Shown piece after piece: positions 1 through 7,623 of a DNA stretch of 64,000 nucleotides; position 1 is the first letter of the stretch, and every line of letters starts with the position of its first letter. The translations under genes and the position numbers were made by a program. Origin of the DNA: Marinimicrobium alkaliphilum (GTDB taxonomy: Bacteria; Pseudomonadota; Gammaproteobacteria; Pseudomonadales; Cellvibrionaceae); assembly GCF_003259155.1 (NCBI RefSeq), contig NZ_QGMQ01000008.1, positions 124,001-188,000 of the forward strand. Direction: 5' to 3'. The notes beneath the pieces were generated by a model, which worked only from the letters and a program-made list of their open reading frames with translations, was not told the DNA's origin and made no database searches.

Positions 1-1092
1 CATGGAGTTGAGCGCGATGCTCTTCCAGAAGTGTTTGATGTACGGGTTGTAGAAGCGCTCCAGAATTTCTTCTGCAAAGGCCTTGAGCTCGTCTTTGGGC
101 AGGTTGATATTCGGGCAGACTTCGTCGAACACCACTTGCTTCATAAACTGGCTGATCACCGGGTGCTCGATGGCCTGCTGTACGGTGTCCACCGGATAGA
201 GCAGGGACACGGCAAAGGAGGCGGTGTGCGAACCGTTGAGGATACGGACTTTGCGATCCCGGTAGGCGGTCATGTCGTCGGTGAAAATGACGTTCAATCC
301 AGCCTGCTCGGTGGGGAATTCTTTCTGGACCCATGCGGGGGCTTCGATTACCCAGACGTGGAAGTATTCGCCTTCAACCACCAGGTTATCCTTGTAGCCC
401 AGCTCGCTCTGGATCTGGTCGATTTTGTCGCGCGGAAAGCCCGGCACAATACGGTCGACCAGGGTGCTGCAGAAGGCATTGGCTTCTTCCACCCAGGCGA
501 TAAAGTCAGCGCCCAGGTTCCAGCGCTCGGCGTGCTGGAGCACATACTTCTTGAGGATGTCGGCATTGTGCTCGATCAGCTCGCAGCAGAGAATGATCAG
601 GCCCTTGTCCTTGGCCCCGTCAAAGGTCTGGAAGCGGCGGTGCAGAAAGGCGGTAACCTTGGCCGGGAAAGACTTCTGCGGCTGCATGTCGAGGGTGTCG
701 GTGTCATCCCAGGCAATCCCGGCTTCGGTGGTGTTGGAAACGATAAAGCGCAACGCCGGGTTGTCCGCAATGGCGACATAGTCCGCGAACTGGCTATAGG
801 GGTTGAGGGCGTGGTTGATACAGTCGATCAGCTCCACTTCGCTCACCGGCTCACCGTTTTTGATCCCCTGAAGGTAGAGGTGGTAGAGGCCGTCCTGGGC
901 GTTGAGCATGTCGGCCATGCCCTGCGCGATGGGCTGAACCACGGTGACGCCGGCGTTGAAATCCGCCTCTTTGTTCATTTTGTGAATCATCCAGTCGGTA
1001 AAAGCGCGCAGGAAGTTGCCTTCGCCGTACTGGAGGATGCGTTCGGGGTAGCTGGCCGCACCGGCCGCGGTTGATCGGTTCAGTTCTTTCAT
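1..1092 (-). CDS. uxaB: Tagaturonate reductase (altronate oxidoreductase), 3' end off window
   Basis: NAD-dependent reduction of D-tagaturonate to D-altronate in galacturonate catabolism, in the cytoplasm. The reverse strand is open from the ATG at 1092 to the left edge, giving 364 residues of a family usually near 480. The N-terminus (YPERILQYGEGNFLRAF) and the segment at the edge (NPYIKH then SIALNS) match E. coli UxaB closely by memory. This mannitol-dehydrogenase-type fold has an N-terminal Rossmann domain, and the missing part is the rest of the C-terminal helical domain. It is divergent from a pectin methylesterase, which fits pectin use. A dyad at 1195-1217 is a plausible operator. The family call is secure; altronate rather than mannonate specificity rests on similarity. 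Confidence 0.9.
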   Translation of the reverse strand, partial: MKELNRSTAAGAASYPERILQYGEGNFLRAFTDWMIHKMNKEADFNAGVTVVQPIAQGMADMLNAQDGLYHLYLQGIKNGEPVSEVELIDCINHALNPYSQFADYVAIADNPALRFIVSNTTEAGIAWDDTDTLDMQPQKSFPAKVTAFLHRRFQTFDGAKDKGLIILCCELIEHNADILKKYVLQHAERWNLGADFIAWVEEANAFCSTLVDRIVPGFPRDKIDQIQSELGYKDNLVVEGEYFHVWVIEAPAWVQKEFPTEQAGLNVIFTDDMTAYRDRKVRILNGSHTASFAVSLLYPVDTVQQAIEHPVISQFMKQVVFDEVCPNINLPKDELKAFAEEILERFYNPYIKHFWKSIALNSM

Positions 1093-1194
1093 TAGGGGGT
1101 CCCACTTGATGGCCGCTGCTGCGGCTTGTTGTTTGTTTGGCCCGCTCGGGTCGTGCAGCGCCGTTGATTCGGGGCCTAGTTGCGTTGGTAGCGT

Positions 1195-1217
1195 AAAATG
1201 ATATACGCTATCATTTT
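1195..1217. promoter_or_regulatory. Perfect 9-bp dyad, candidate uronate-regulator operator
   Basis: AAAATGATA, 5-bp spacer, TATCATTTT: a perfect inverted repeat about 100 bp upstream of uxaB. A TTGACA hexamer lies just upstream on the reverse strand (1246-1251), but I see no good -10 at the right spacing. Hexuronate genes in proteobacteria are commonly controlled by GntR- or LacI-type repressors binding dyads of this size; which regulator acts here cannot be read from the window. Confidence 0.45.
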
Positions 1218-1283
1218 GTGCTAGCTTCTCAAAATCGCGCTCTTTTGTCAATTGGTGAGGCCTGGATGACAAGGTGCCTCAGT

Positions 1284-1441
1284 GTCGGATTACGCCCTGC
1301 GGGCTAATCCGACCTACTGTCGATAGTGTGCCATTGCTTGAGTAGGTCGGATTAGCGCAGCGTAATCCGACAAAGCGGCACCCAGCCTCAACAGCGTACG
1401 AATGTTTGAGCAGGTCGGATTAGGCGCCGCCGTAATCCGAC
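1284..1441. repeat. REP-like palindrome cluster A (three copies)
   Basis: Three copies of a short palindrome with arms GTCGGATTA and TAATCCGAC at 1284-1313, 1346-1371 and 1414-1441. The first is in one orientation (CCTAC after it) and the next two in the other (AGGTC before them). The variable GC-rich loops pair within each copy. The same unit occurs near 4.8 kb and 23.9 kb. With the operator dyad, this is all I recognise in the gene-free stretch 1093-1531. Confidence 0.85.
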
Positions 1442-1531
1442 AAAACACACCCAAACCCCGGGCGCGCAGAAGTACAGCACAATTAACGACATTGCCCGAT
1501 CCAACAAAAATCAAACCACCGGAGACCTTTC

Positions 1532-2647
1532 ATGCCAACCCGCCTACTCTGCCTCTTGACCCTCATCCTGGTCGCCGCCGCCTGTACCTGGACTGGTTCG
1601 GATTCCAGCTCCCAGGCTTATGACGCCATCGTTCAACAGGACGGTGTCGACACTCGCGGCACCACGCCGGTGTATGAGTCAGTGACCGACGCGCTGGCGG
1701 CCGCGCCCGCCGATGCTACAGCCCCTCATCGGATCCTGATCCGCGCCGGTGACTACTATGAAAAGCTCACCATCACCCAGCCCCATATTCACCTGATCGG
1801 TGAGGGCGCCGAACGCACGCGCATTTATTACGACGCCTATGCCGGCCAGGAAATGGCGCCGGGCGAGACCTGGGGCACTCGCCGCTCGGGCACGGTGATT
1901 GTGCAGGCCGCCGATGTCCAGTTTCACCGGCTGACCATTGAAAACAGCTTCGACTTCGTAGGCAATGATGCGCTGGATCGCGACGACCCCGCCAAGCTGC
2001 ACGGCACCCAAGCGGTGGCATTGCACCTGGACAGCGGCAGCGATCGGATTCTCGCGCGGGAGGTGACCTTGTTGGGCTATCAGGACACACTGTTCCCGAA
2101 TGTTGGTCGCAGTTGGTTTGATCGCAGTGTGATTGCGGGCAATGTGGATTTCATTTTTGGTGCGGGCAACGCATTGTTTACTGATTCGGAGATCCGCACA
2201 CGTATTCGCGGGCGCGAGCACGGCACCCACGGCTATGTCGCTGCACCTTCCACGGATATCAGCCGTCCGTTTGGCTTTACCTTTATTGATACGCAACTGA
2301 CGCGTGAGCCGGGTGTGCCGGACAACTCGACGGCGCTGGGGCGTCCATGGCACCCGACCACCACCTTCCCCGATGGTCGCTATGCCGACCCCTATGCCGT
2401 GGGCAAGGCGATTTTTATCCGCACCGAAATGGATGCACACATTACCCACGAAGGATGGGCCCCGATGGGGGGTACCGCGCGTGATGGCGGGCGGAAACAG
2501 TTTATGCCCGATGAAGATGCGCGCTTTTTTGAGTACCAGAGCCGTGGGCCCGGGGCGAGTACCGAGCATCGGTTGCGGCGTCAGTTGAGTGACGACGTGG
2601 TCAAGGATTTTGCCGTGCGCAACATATTGGGCGACTGGCGCCCGTAA
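1532..2647 (+). CDS. Pectin methylesterase (CE8), lipoprotein
   Basis: Hydrolyses methyl esters of polygalacturonate, opening pectin to lyases and hydrolases; probably anchored in the outer membrane. The 371 residues start at an ATG with GGAGA 6 nt upstream. The signal peptide ends in an AAAC lipobox (Cys18). Family motifs of the right-handed beta helix are visible: GYQDTL with Asp185, VDFIFG with Asp206 (the two catalytic aspartates), and LGRPW with Arg271 and Trp273. Divergent from uxaB and convergent with the LPMO gene. Length and motifs are complete. Substrate specificity beyond methyl-esterified galacturonan is inferred. Confidence 0.93.
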   Translation: MPTRLLCLLTLILVAAACTWTGSDSSSQAYDAIVQQDGVDTRGTTPVYESVTDALAAAPADATAPHRILIRAGDYYEKLTITQPHIHLIGEGAERTRIYYDAYAGQEMAPGETWGTRRSGTVIVQAADVQFHRLTIENSFDFVGNDALDRDDPAKLHGTQAVALHLDSGSDRILAREVTLLGYQDTLFPNVGRSWFDRSVIAGNVDFIFGAGNALFTDSEIRTRIRGREHGTHGYVAAPSTDISRPFGFTFIDTQLTREPGVPDNSTALGRPWHPTTTFPDGRYADPYAVGKAIFIRTEMDAHITHEGWAPMGGTARDGGRKQFMPDEDARFFEYQSRGPGASTEHRLRRQLSDDVVKDFAVRNILGDWRP

Positions 2648-2660
2648 GGGGAGAGGGAAA

Positions 2661-2680
2661 CAGGGGCCCGGAGGCCCCTG
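2661..2680. terminator. GC-rich hairpin between convergent genes
   Basis: CAGGGGCC, CGGA loop, GGCCCCTG: an 8-bp perfect stem between the pectinesterase stop (2647) and the LPMO stop (2696). There is no run of T on either side, so intrinsic termination is only a possibility; it may protect 3' ends. Confidence 0.4.
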
Positions 2681-2695
2681 TGCAGCGTTTGCGCG

Positions 2696-4321
2696 TTACT
2701 CGCAGTCGACCTGGGGGTTACCGGCACTGCCGGTGCCCTGGAAGCCGAAACTGACACTTTCACCCGCGGGTATGGATGCGTTCCAGTCCAATGGCGTGGC
2801 GCTGTAGGGGTTGCTGCCGCTGATGTCAGCATTCCAGCCGTTGGTGATTTCGGTGTTGCCGCCGTAGCTCCAGGAGGCGCTCCAGCCGTTCACCGTTTGG
2901 CCGCTGTTGTTGGTCACAACGATGTCGGCCACAAAGCCCGCGCCCCAGTCGCTGGAGATCACATACTCACAACTCAGGTCGTCGCTACCGCCTGACCCGT
3001 TACCATTGTCCGAGTCGCTCTCCACTTGCAGGAAGGCGCCGGAGTAAGCTGAAGGTGCCAGGGCGTAAATGCGGTTAGCGGTGGCGCTCGCTGCCGGCTC
3101 GACATCGCCGTCGCTGTTGAGCACCCCAATAGCCACATCATCGGCTTCGGCGTTGAAGGCTTGAGCGAAGCTCAGTGTCCAGGCGTCGGCACTACCCTCG
3201 GAGACTTCGAAGGGCGTGTCAGGCAGATAGATGTCGCTGCCGCCGGTGGTTACCAGTCGCAGTTGCACCTGGTCGCCACTGTCCAACTCGCGCGCCTCGT
3301 CAGTTAACGCACCCAAATTGACCCAGTTGGTGTCGCCACCTTCGGGAGCGTGAGTAAACGCAAAGGATGCGGTGCTGTTGCCGGCGCTGTTGCTCACCTG
3401 TACGCGCACGACCACATCGTCTTGCGATGAAGGCTCGTCCAGCGTCAAGGTGGTTTGTGAGCCGCTGGTGCTGCTGAGAGCGTAGAGAGAACTGTCAGAC
3501 GCGTCCACGCTCCAGGCGTAGCTCAGGTTATCGCCTTGGGAGGCCGCGGCGCTGAGCGTTATTGTGCCGGCACCAATGAAAAGGCTATCACTGGGGCTGG
3601 CACTGACGTTGGCTACTGGCGCACTGATGCCTCCACCGTTGTCTCCACCGTCGTACTCAACGTCGATACAACCGTGAAAGCGCTCGAAGGTAAAGTAGTT
3701 GCGTCCCCATTCACCGTAAATTACATGGCGGCCGGAGCGCTCGGGCAGTTCGCAGACAGTGTCAAACCACACCAGATCCCGACGAGGAATAATGTTGGGC
3801 GTTGCCCCGGGGTTGGTGTCGTCGTAGCCGGTCAAATCGCAAAAGGGCTCTTCCTCGAAGTCTGACCAGCGCAAAGGTTCGCCCACCTGATATTCGAAAT
3901 CCTCACGGGTGATGTAGTATACGAATTCTTCGGTATCGTCGAAGTGGGGACCCCAGGCGATATCCCAACTGATCGTCAGCGGACCTGCGCTTACCGAATG
4001 AGTGGGCCAATCGAGGGGTTTGTCCCAAGGGGTCGGGCCGCCGTCCCAGGTCGAGCTGTCAAAGCCGCAGACGTTGTCCGGCAGCGGTGAAACACCTTTG
4101 CGACCGAGGCTATGGGTCAGTACGCTCATAAACTGATAGCCTCCGTTGAAGTCGCCTTCAAATGCCTCCGCACAAATGCTGCCAGGTTCGGCCTGGTCGG
4201 GTTTGGTGACGGCGCCGCATATCCAGTTGCGCGAGGCGGGCTCATTGATCAAGCCGTGGCCCAGCGCACTGGCTGAGAGTGTCAATGCAAGAGAGCCGAA
4301 CAGTAATTTTTGGTATCGCAT
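2696..4321 (-). CDS. AA10 lytic polysaccharide monooxygenase with C-terminal CBM2
   Basis: Copper enzyme that oxidatively cleaves crystalline cellulose or chitin outside the cell. I start at the ATG at 4321 (541 aa) because this puts a signal peptide directly before His22 (ALG|HG), which must be the first mature residue of the histidine brace; the longer reading frame to 4399 would spoil the signal. The second brace histidine is His126 (WGPHFDD). AA10 domain about 22-223, then a PKD/Ig-like stretch (about 232-330), a module I do not recognise (about 330-430), a Gly/Ser/Asn linker, and a CBM2-type domain (about 450-541) with paired terminal cysteines. CBM2 favours cellulose as substrate. Several dyads lie upstream. 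Confidence 0.93.
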   Translation of the reverse strand: MRYQKLLFGSLALTLSASALGHGLINEPASRNWICGAVTKPDQAEPGSICAEAFEGDFNGGYQFMSVLTHSLGRKGVSPLPDNVCGFDSSTWDGGPTPWDKPLDWPTHSVSAGPLTISWDIAWGPHFDDTEEFVYYITREDFEYQVGEPLRWSDFEEEPFCDLTGYDDTNPGATPNIIPRRDLVWFDTVCELPERSGRHVIYGEWGRNYFTFERFHGCIDVEYDGGDNGGGISAPVANVSASPSDSLFIGAGTITLSAAASQGDNLSYAWSVDASDSSLYALSSTSGSQTTLTLDEPSSQDDVVVRVQVSNSAGNSTASFAFTHAPEGGDTNWVNLGALTDEARELDSGDQVQLRLVTTGGSDIYLPDTPFEVSEGSADAWTLSFAQAFNAEADDVAIGVLNSDGDVEPAASATANRIYALAPSAYSGAFLQVESDSDNGNGSGGSDDLSCEYVISSDWGAGFVADIVVTNNSGQTVNGWSASWSYGGNTEITNGWNADISGSNPYSATPLDWNASIPAGESVSFGFQGTGSAGNPQVDCE

Positions 4322-4361
4322 GCTCCTTACCTCTTTATGTGTTGGGTGAAAGATTATTATG

Positions 4362-4386
4362 CAGAGAAGAGCGCCGCTCTTCTCTG
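4362..4386. promoter_or_regulatory. 11-bp perfect hairpin upstream of the LPMO gene
   Basis: CAGAGAAGAGC, GCC loop, GCTCTTCTCTG, ending about 40 bp before the LPMO ATG. No T-run follows it on the LPMO strand, so it is not an obvious attenuator. It could be an operator dyad or a stabilising 5'-leader hairpin. Confidence 0.5.
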
Positions 4387-4420
4387 GTGTTGCTGGCAAG
4401 GCCGGCGTGCAAACTCAAGC

Positions 4421-4460
4421 GCCAGCTAGCTGGCAACGCTTAGCTTCACGTGTTAACACG
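4421..4460. promoter_or_regulatory. Two adjacent perfect palindromes upstream of the LPMO gene
   Basis: GCCAGCTAGCTGGC (4421-4434) and CGTGTTAACACG (4449-4460) lie 100-140 bp upstream of the LPMO start. Both are exact. They are the size of transcription-factor sites, but I cannot assign a regulator. Otherwise the gene-free stretch 4322-4927 holds the hairpin at 4362 and the REP-like cluster; between about 4465 and 4740 I see nothing. Confidence 0.4.
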
Positions 4461-4740
4461 AAGTTTTGTGTGATTGCAGACACACTTCTGAAACTTGATG
4501 GCGCGGGGATCGACGTTTTGGCATCCAAGTCATTTGTCGGATTTTTGCGGACTGTTTTGCGTGAAGATGGGGTGCTATTTTAGGAAGGTTTAAGCGAAAA
4601 AATGGTTGCGTTTGTCGGTGAGCGTTTTGGGTGATAACGGGCGCCACTGTGGGTCTTTTGAGGAGAACGATGGCGTTGTGAGAGGGATTCTGTGCGAGCC
4701 CGTTCGGTTGATAAACGTGCTTGGGATTGGTGCCTCAGGT

Positions 4741-4899
4741 GTCGGATTACGGCTTCGCCTAATCCGACCTACTTGAGCATTGGCGCTTTGATGGGGTGTG
4801 CTCTTATTGTCGGGTTATGGCTTCGCCTAATCCGACCTGCTCGAACATTGGCACTTTGTTTCCAGTAGGTCGGATTAGCCCGCAAGGGCGTAATCCGAC
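4741..4899. repeat. REP-like palindrome cluster B (three copies)
   Basis: Copies at 4741-4768, 4809-4836 (imperfect, GTCGGGTTATGG left arm) and 4869-4899. The first two share orientation and the third is inverted. The spacer between the last pair (CTCGAACATTGGCACTTTG then CCAGTAG) is nearly the same as in cluster C at 23.9 kb, and CTGTGGCAC follows the last copy in both, so the conserved unit is larger than the palindrome. Confidence 0.85.
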
Positions 4900-4927
4900 A
4901 CTGTGGCACCCGACTTCGATCACCGCG

Positions 4928-5980
4928 CTAGGCGATGGTCACATCCTTATCCAGATACACATCCTGAATCGCATGTAACAGCGCTGCACCGTCGGCCATC
5001 GGACGTTGAAATGCTTTGCGGCCGGAAATCAGCCCCATACCGCCGGCGCGCTTGTTGATCACCGCCGTGCGCACGGCTTCCTGCAGGTCACCTTCGCCGG
5101 TGGATGCACCGCCGGAGTTGATCAACCCGATGCGCCCCATGTAGCAGTTGGCGACCTGGTAGCGCACCAGATCAATGGGGTGCTCGGTCGTCAGTTCCGA
5201 GTAAACTTTCGGATGGGTCTTGCCCACCTTCACCGCATTAAAGCCGCCGTTATTTTCCGCCATCTTCTGCTTGATGATATCCGCCTTGATGGTCACGCCC
5301 AAGTGGTTGGCCTGGCCGGTCAGGTCGGCGGACAAGTGGTAGTCAGTGTCACCCTGGGTGAAGGCGCTGTTGCGCAAGTAAGTCCAGAGCACTGTCACCA
5401 TGCCCAGCTCATGGGCTTGCTGAAAGGCATCGCTGATCTCCTGCAGTTGTCGGCGCGACCCCTCTGAACCGAAGTAAACGGTTGCGCCCACGGCGATGGC
5501 TCCCATGTCGTACGCCTGACGCACCTGACCGTAGAGGGTCTGGTCGTAGCTGGTGGGGTAAATCAAGGCATCGTTGTGGTTGAGCTTGACCATAAACGGA
5601 ATCTTGTGAGCGTAGCGTCGCGCCACCGAGCCGAGTGCACCCATGGTGGAGCAAATCGCATTGCAGCCGCCCTCAATCGCCAGTTCGACCACGTTCTTTG
5701 GATCGAAGTAACGGGGGTTAGGCGCAAAAGAAGCACCCGCAGAGTGCTCAATGCCCTGGTCCACCGGCAGAATGGAAATATAACCACTGCCGCCGAGGCG
5801 GCCGCTGTTGAGAAGCGTTTGGTAATTACGCAGTACCGGCGCTGAACGGTCGGTATCGGCAAACACCTGGCCGACGTAATCCGGGCCTGGCAGAGTCAGG
5901 GTTTCTGCAGGAATGGCAGTACAGCGGTGACTCAGCAGATGTTCTGCGTCGTCACCGAGCAGGGAGGTGATATCTTTCAT
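4928..5980 (-). CDS. fbaB: Class I fructose-bisphosphate aldolase (FbaB/DhnA type)
   Basis: Cleaves fructose 1,6-bisphosphate to dihydroxyacetone phosphate and glyceraldehyde 3-phosphate through a Schiff base. I use the ATG at 5980 (350 aa), preceded by AAAGG; the upstream 12 codons look like non-coding extension. The TIM-barrel segments [38 protein letters not shown] (probable Schiff-base lysine region) and INSGGAS are typical of the archaeal/DhnA-type class I family. It lies 165 bp downstream of the PPi-phosphofructokinase on the same strand, so the two may be co-transcribed glycolytic steps. Confidence 0.93.
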   Translation of the reverse strand: MKDITSLLGDDAEHLLSHRCTAIPAETLTLPGPDYVGQVFADTDRSAPVLRNYQTLLNSGRLGGSGYISILPVDQGIEHSAGASFAPNPRYFDPKNVVELAIEGGCNAICSTMGALGSVARRYAHKIPFMVKLNHNDALIYPTSYDQTLYGQVRQAYDMGAIAVGATVYFGSEGSRRQLQEISDAFQQAHELGMVTVLWTYLRNSAFTQGDTDYHLSADLTGQANHLGVTIKADIIKQKMAENNGGFNAVKVGKTHPKVYSELTTEHPIDLVRYQVANCYMGRIGLINSGGASTGEGDLQEAVRTAVINKRAGGMGLISGRKAFQRPMADGAALLHAIQDVYLDKDVTIA

Positions 5981-6064
5981 GATCGTAGGCCTTTGGTCTC
6001 TCGGTTTTGGTCTCAATTGCCATTTTTTGTATGGCTATGGTATTGCTGATACCCGGTTGTCTCG

Positions 6065-6106
6065 CAAGTCACTGAACATTCTCCCGATGTGTTTACCAGT
6101 GACTTG
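6065..6106. promoter_or_regulatory. 10-bp inverted repeat in the pfp-fbaB spacer
   Basis: CAAGTCACTG and CAGTGACTTG are exact reverse complements separated by 22 bp, about 85 bp before fbaB. A second hairpin, CCCTTGT/ACAAGGG at 6116-6136, sits just after the pfp stop without a T-run on that strand. Either could modulate fbaB expression relative to pfp. Confidence 0.4.
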
Positions 6107-6144
6107 AGTCGTATGCCCTTGTGGTTGAGACAAGGGACAGGCGG

Positions 6145-7404
6145 TTAAACCTGAAACGGCGTGTTGAGAATCTTGGGTACCGCAATTTTTTTAAGTCGAA
6201 CATACTCGGGCAACCCGTTGCGATAAGGCGGATAAGCTTCGCCTTCGATAAGGGGGGCCAAGTAGGCGCGACAGGCATCGGTAATGGCGAAGCCGTCGGC
6301 GCTGATGTATTCGGGGGGCAGGGTGCGTTCCACGTTAGCCACTTGTGCGAGGGGTACGTGGTCGATGTGCCATTGGTAGGGTGCGTCCTGGGTGCGCACG
6401 ACCACCGGCATCACTGCGTTCTTGCCCGCAACTGCCAGCTCAACGGCAGCCTCACCTAAAGTATAGGCCTGTTTCACGTCCACCGCCGAGGCGATGTGAC
6501 GAGCGGCACGTTGCAGGTAGTCGCAGACCGCCCAGTGGCACTTGTAGCCGAGCGATCGTTTGATGATGTCAACCACGACGGGGGCGGCGCCGCCCAACTG
6601 GGCGTGGCCGAAAGCATCGGTGGCCCCGGCGGCAGACAAAAACTCGCCGGCTTGGTTCTTGACACCCTCAGAGACGGCCACGATGCAAAAACCTTTGCGC
6701 TCAACGGTGGCTTCAACCCGCTGTGTGAAGGCAGACTCATCCAGTGGCACTTCCGGAAACAGAATCACATCCGGGCCCAACCCGCGTTCGTCCTGAGCCA
6801 GTCCGGTGGCCGCCGCGATCCAGCCCGCATGGCGACCCATGACTTCCATCACGAACACCTTGGTGGAGGTGCGGTGCATGGACTCGACGTCGTAAGCCGC
6901 TTCAAGAATCGATACGGCCGCGTACTTGGCCACAGAGCCAAAGCCCGGGCAACAGTCGGTGTGAGGCAGGTCATTGTCGATGGTTTTGGGCACGCCGACA
7001 CAGGTGATCGGATAGCCCAGGCTTTCGGACAGTTGCGATACTTTATGCGCGGTGTCCTGAGAGTCGCCGCCGCCGTTATAAAAAAAGTAGCGGATATCGT
7101 GGGCTTTGAATACCTCGATCAGGCGCTCGTATTGGGCGCGGTGCTCGTCCAGGGATTTGAGTTTGTAGCGACAGGAGCCAAAGGCACCGGACGGCGTGTG
7201 CAAGAGTGCACGAATGGCCTCGTCGGATTCCTGGCTGACGTCGATCAGGTCTTCGGTGAGCGCGCCGATGATACCGTCGCGGCCAGCGTAAACCTTGTTG
7301 ATGTGTTGTGGGAAGCGTTTCGCGGCGTCAATGACACCGGCTGCCGAGGCGTTGATCACGGCAGTAACACCCCCCGATTGGGCATAGAACGCGTTGTGCG
7401 ACAC
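6145..7404 (-). CDS. pfp: PPi-dependent 6-phosphofructokinase
   Basis: Reversible phosphorylation of fructose 6-phosphate using pyrophosphate. I place the start at the GTG at 7404 (419 aa): the protein then begins VSHNAFYAQSGG, the usual N-terminus of the family, with GGGGAC upstream, whereas the longest frame starts at a TTG at 7524 with non-conserved sequence. Phosphoryl-donor motifs indicate PPi rather than ATP: GGGDS (111-115, Asp where ATP enzymes have Gly) and PKTIDND (139-145, Lys where ATP enzymes usually have Gly). MGRHAGW at 189-195 is the substrate loop. A sigma-70-like promoter lies at 7545-7573. Pairs with fbaB downstream. Confidence 0.92.
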   Translation of the reverse strand: MSHNAFYAQSGGVTAVINASAAGVIDAAKRFPQHINKVYAGRDGIIGALTEDLIDVSQESDEAIRALLHTPSGAFGSCRYKLKSLDEHRAQYERLIEVFKAHDIRYFFYNGGGDSQDTAHKVSQLSESLGYPITCVGVPKTIDNDLPHTDCCPGFGSVAKYAAVSILEAAYDVESMHRTSTKVFVMEVMGRHAGWIAAATGLAQDERGLGPDVILFPEVPLDESAFTQRVEATVERKGFCIVAVSEGVKNQAGEFLSAAGATDAFGHAQLGGAAPVVVDIIKRSLGYKCHWAVCDYLQRAARHIASAVDVKQAYTLGEAAVELAVAGKNAVMPVVVRTQDAPYQWHIDHVPLAQVANVERTLPPEYISADGFAITDACRAYLAPLIEGEAYPPYRNGLPEYVRLKKIAVPKILNTPFQV

Positions 7405-7544
7405 GATGATGTCCCCGGGGCTGATGGTAGTGGTCTCTCGTTTCGGTGCGCCCAGTCTGAGGCTGTGCTTGCACCTTGTTCCTGTTGCTATATGGTCATT
7501 CAGTCCATATGGCGGCGATTGCAATCGCTCTGAAAAGGAACGGA

Positions 7545-7573
7545 ATAATACGCCTCGCCCCGAGGCTTTTCAA
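7545..7573 (-). promoter_or_regulatory. Sigma-70-type promoter for pfp
   Basis: On the reverse strand TTGAAA (7573-7568), a 17-bp spacer, TATTAT (7550-7545). The spacer itself contains a GCCTCG-CCC-CGAGGC dyad. An exact 14-bp palindrome, GCGATTGCAATCGC (7515-7528), sits just downstream of the expected start point, a good position for a repressor. The predicted leader to the GTG is about 130 nt. Confidence 0.55.
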
Positions 7574-7623
7574 TAGCCGATTTTTTGTACAGCACCAATG
7601 ACAGCGCTGTACTTGTCGCTTTT

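Noticed and set aside
31-1074. Long open frame on + opposite uxaB
   Set aside because: The reverse frame encodes a clear UxaB; this frame has no recognisable domain and is a by-product of high GC.
1284-1441. Palindrome cluster considered as transcription terminators
   Set aside because: Loops vary, no T-tracts follow, and the same unit recurs at other loci in both orientations, so a REP-like element fits better; incidental termination is not excluded.
2696-4399. Longer LPMO frame starting at 4399
   Set aside because: It would place 26 extra residues before the signal peptide and abolish the exposed N-terminal histidine needed for activity.
6496-7533. 345-codon frame antisense to pfp
   Set aside because: Antisense to intact PPi-phosphofructokinase motifs; no independent evidence.
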